Assembly (NCBI GenBank): GCA_934754655.1
Contig: CAKVIC010000006.1
Coordinates: 1 to 64,000 of the forward strand
DNA: 64,000 bases
Reading direction: 5' to 3'
Source of the DNA: an uncultured Candidatus Melainabacteria bacterium
Lineage (GTDB): Bacteria > Cyanobacteriota > Vampirovibrionia > Gastranaerophilales > Gastranaerophilaceae
Positions 62,506 through 64,000 of this stretch are shown piece by piece (positions within the stretch are counted from its first letter, which is position 1; each line of letters opens with the position of its first letter). The notes beneath the pieces were generated by a model. That model was not told where the DNA came from, ran no database searches, and saw nothing but the letters and a program-made list of their open reading frames with translations. Made by a program: the position numbers and the translations under genes.

Positions 62506-63979
62506 AACATTTATTATATTTTTAATAACATTATCAATTTTGCAAATTCCGGCTAATGCGGCATTTTTGTCAAAAAATAAAGCACCGCAAGCAAATATTC
62601 AAACAAATATTGGTAATGAAATTCAAAAAGAAGAATTTCCTGACAGCGCAGATGTCGAACCTAAGATTTCAGGTGAAAGAGAAACGCTTGTTATAAAAGG
62701 CAGTGTTGAAGAGGTTATGGATGTTAATTTGGATGAGTGTTTAAAGTATGCTCTTGGTAACAATCCTCGGATTCAAGCTGCTTTGCAAGATGTGTTTGCA
62801 TCTGATGCCAGAATAAAACAAGCTTGGTCAAATTATTTTACGCAATTCAGTTGGCAGACAGGTTACACCAGAATCAAACAATTGCAATTGTCTGATGCAT
62901 TGGGTAAAAATTTGATATTCAATTATTATTTGTTAGGTCAAATTACAGCATCACAACTTCTTTATGATTTTGGAGTTACTCAAAACCAAGTTACAATAAG
63001 AAAATTGGATAATAAAGGTTATAAAATCATGTTAACAGGCACTGTTAATGAGGTTGTTTGTGAGGTCAAAAAAGCTTATTATAATTTGCAATATGCAATT
63101 GAAGCCAAAAAAGTCGCAGAAGAAATGGTTGAAAGATATGAGGCTTTTTATAAACAAGCAAAAGGTTTTTATTCAGCCGGTACTTCTCCAAAGGTTGACG
63201 TTACAATTGCAGAGGTTAATTTGAGTAATGCAAAATTAATGTTGATTCAAGCGGATAACGCAATTGATATTGCAATGGCAAAATTGAACAACACAATGGG
63301 GCTTCCGTATTCAAATAAATATAATATTAACGATGGTTTGAGGTATTTACCTTGTGATATCAGCTTAAATAAAGCGATTGAAGTTGCGCAAGAATCAAGA
63401 CCTGAATTTCAATTGGCAGAGGTAAAGGTTGAAGCTGCAAGGCAAAATGTTAAATTAGTTAAAAAATCATATTTTCCATCTTTAAATATTGACGGTCAAT
63501 ATCAAATTGGTGGTAAATCTTGGGATTCTAATTATGGTTATAATTTTGGCGGATATTTGAATTTTCCGACAATTAATATGATGTTGATTCATTCGCAAAT
63601 TAAAGAGGCAAAAGCTATTCATTCAAAAGAACAAGCAAATGCTACAAATACTATTAATGATATTTATTTGCAAATTCAACAAGCTTATTATACAATGATT
63701 GAAAAGAAAAATTCTATTCCGGTTGCGTTTTTGGGCTTAAAACAAGCGAAGGAAAATTATGAATTATCTTATGGTCGTTACAAAGTCGGGGTTGGCAATC
63801 CAATTGAATTAAAAGAAGCTCAAGTGCAATATCAAAATGCAATGTTACAATATTATAATTCATTAAATTTGTATAATGCATCAAGAGCAGACTTAGAACA
63901 ATATATTGGTAGAAATTTAAATGAAGGCGAAGTTCAACTTCAAGTTGATACAAAACAAAAAAAGAAAAAATCTAAATAG
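62495..63979 (+). CDS. TolC-family outer membrane efflux protein
   Basis: The 494-residue protein has a signal peptide (KTFIIFLITLSILQIPANA) and an N-terminal extension of about 60 residues. Two TolC-type repeats of long helices follow (NLDECLKYALGNNPRIQAA, FYSAGTSPKVDVTIAEVNL; VGNPIELKEAQVQYQNAML). It completes the tripartite pump and overlaps the pump gene by 11 bp. The end is lysine-rich. The gene is complete; the window ends 21 bp later. Confidence 0.93.
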   Translation: MKIKTFIIFLITLSILQIPANAAFLSKNKAPQANIQTNIGNEIQKEEFPDSADVEPKISGERETLVIKGSVEEVMDVNLDECLKYALGNNPRIQAALQDVFASDARIKQAWSNYFTQFSWQTGYTRIKQLQLSDALGKNLIFNYYLLGQITASQLLYDFGVTQNQVTIRKLDNKGYKIMLTGTVNEVVCEVKKAYYNLQYAIEAKKVAEEMVERYEAFYKQAKGFYSAGTSPKVDVTIAEVNLSNAKLMLIQADNAIDIAMAKLNNTMGLPYSNKYNINDGLRYLPCDISLNKAIEVAQESRPEFQLAEVKVEAARQNVKLVKKSYFPSLNIDGQYQIGGKSWDSNYGYNFGGYLNFPTINMMLIHSQIKEAKAIHSKEQANATNTINDIYLQIQQAYYTMIEKKNSIPVAFLGLKQAKENYELSYGRYKVGVGNPIELKEAQVQYQNAMLQYYNSLNLYNASRADLEQYIGRNLNEGEVQLQVDTKQKKKKSK

Positions 63980-64000
63980 TATGTGTGTCTATGAAAATTC

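Overview
The window is AT-rich DNA from a Gram-negative-type bacterium: it has Skp/OmpH, an autotransporter barrel, an AcrAB-TolC-type pump and TolC. Several traits point to a non-photosynthetic relative of cyanobacteria, most likely Vampirovibrionia/Melainabacteria and probably the gut order Gastranaerophilales. These traits are a Ycf46-like AAA ATPase clustered with Ycf35-like (DUF1257) and DUF2997 proteins, a Ski2/Mtr4-type helicase, an LL-diaminopimelate-type aminotransferase, a RecG with an N-terminal extension, and lineage-style small proteins beginning MKIGFNPAIKNQN, MQITKIQSKTSF or MGMAASQA. The taxonomic call is inference from remembered families, not from a search.

Layout. 0-2.6 kb: a 210-bp tandem duplication carrying a gene tail and terminator, then a toxin-antitoxin-like operon (XRE-Panacea regulator, RelE-like protein, YiiX-like papain-fold protein) lying between two 31-bp near-identical repeats. 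2.6-7.8 kb: housekeeping genes (tyrA, proA, a helicase). 7.8-9.3 kb: a GC-rich repeat block and copy A of a two-gene convergent cassette. 9.3-26.4 kb: mostly core genes (Skp, FtsB-like, Fic, OPA transporter, a dnaN-response regulator-kinase operon, maf, a TatD-linked radical SAM protein, der, an autotransporter, hemW). 26.4-28.7 kb: repeat blocks and cassette copies B and C. 28.7-41.8 kb: ispE, a TIM-barrel-like protein, an HNH protein, recG, two Hsp20s, an aminotransferase, cysE, lineage-specific proteins and tRNA-Asp. 41.8-48.4 kb: an accessory zone next to the tRNA with phage-like remnants, a four-domain CoA-disulfide reductase-like protein, a fused RHH/NifX-like protein, pseudogenes and short duplicated sequences. 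48.4-52.3 kb: a five-gene operon HhH - radical SAM - Ycf46-like - DUF1257 - DUF2997. 52.4-55.2 kb: the yjbQ-VTT-rqcP-PNP operon. 55.2-57.3 kb: repeats with cassette copies D and E. 57.4-64 kb: a complete RND efflux operon.

Two items look most like something undescribed. The first is a convergent gene pair present five times. One partner has an almost invariant N-terminus and a diverging C-terminal half. The other is a conserved glycine-rich hydrophobic tail that usually lacks a normal start codon. In four copies the stop codons overlap in a 4-nt TTAA or TTAG, and all copies are embedded in palindromic repeats. The second is the Ycf46-centred operon with its radical SAM and membrane-anchored helix-hairpin-helix partners. 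Regulation is also notable: several genes have a TATAAT-like -10 box exactly 6-7 nt before the ATG, which predicts leaderless mRNAs.
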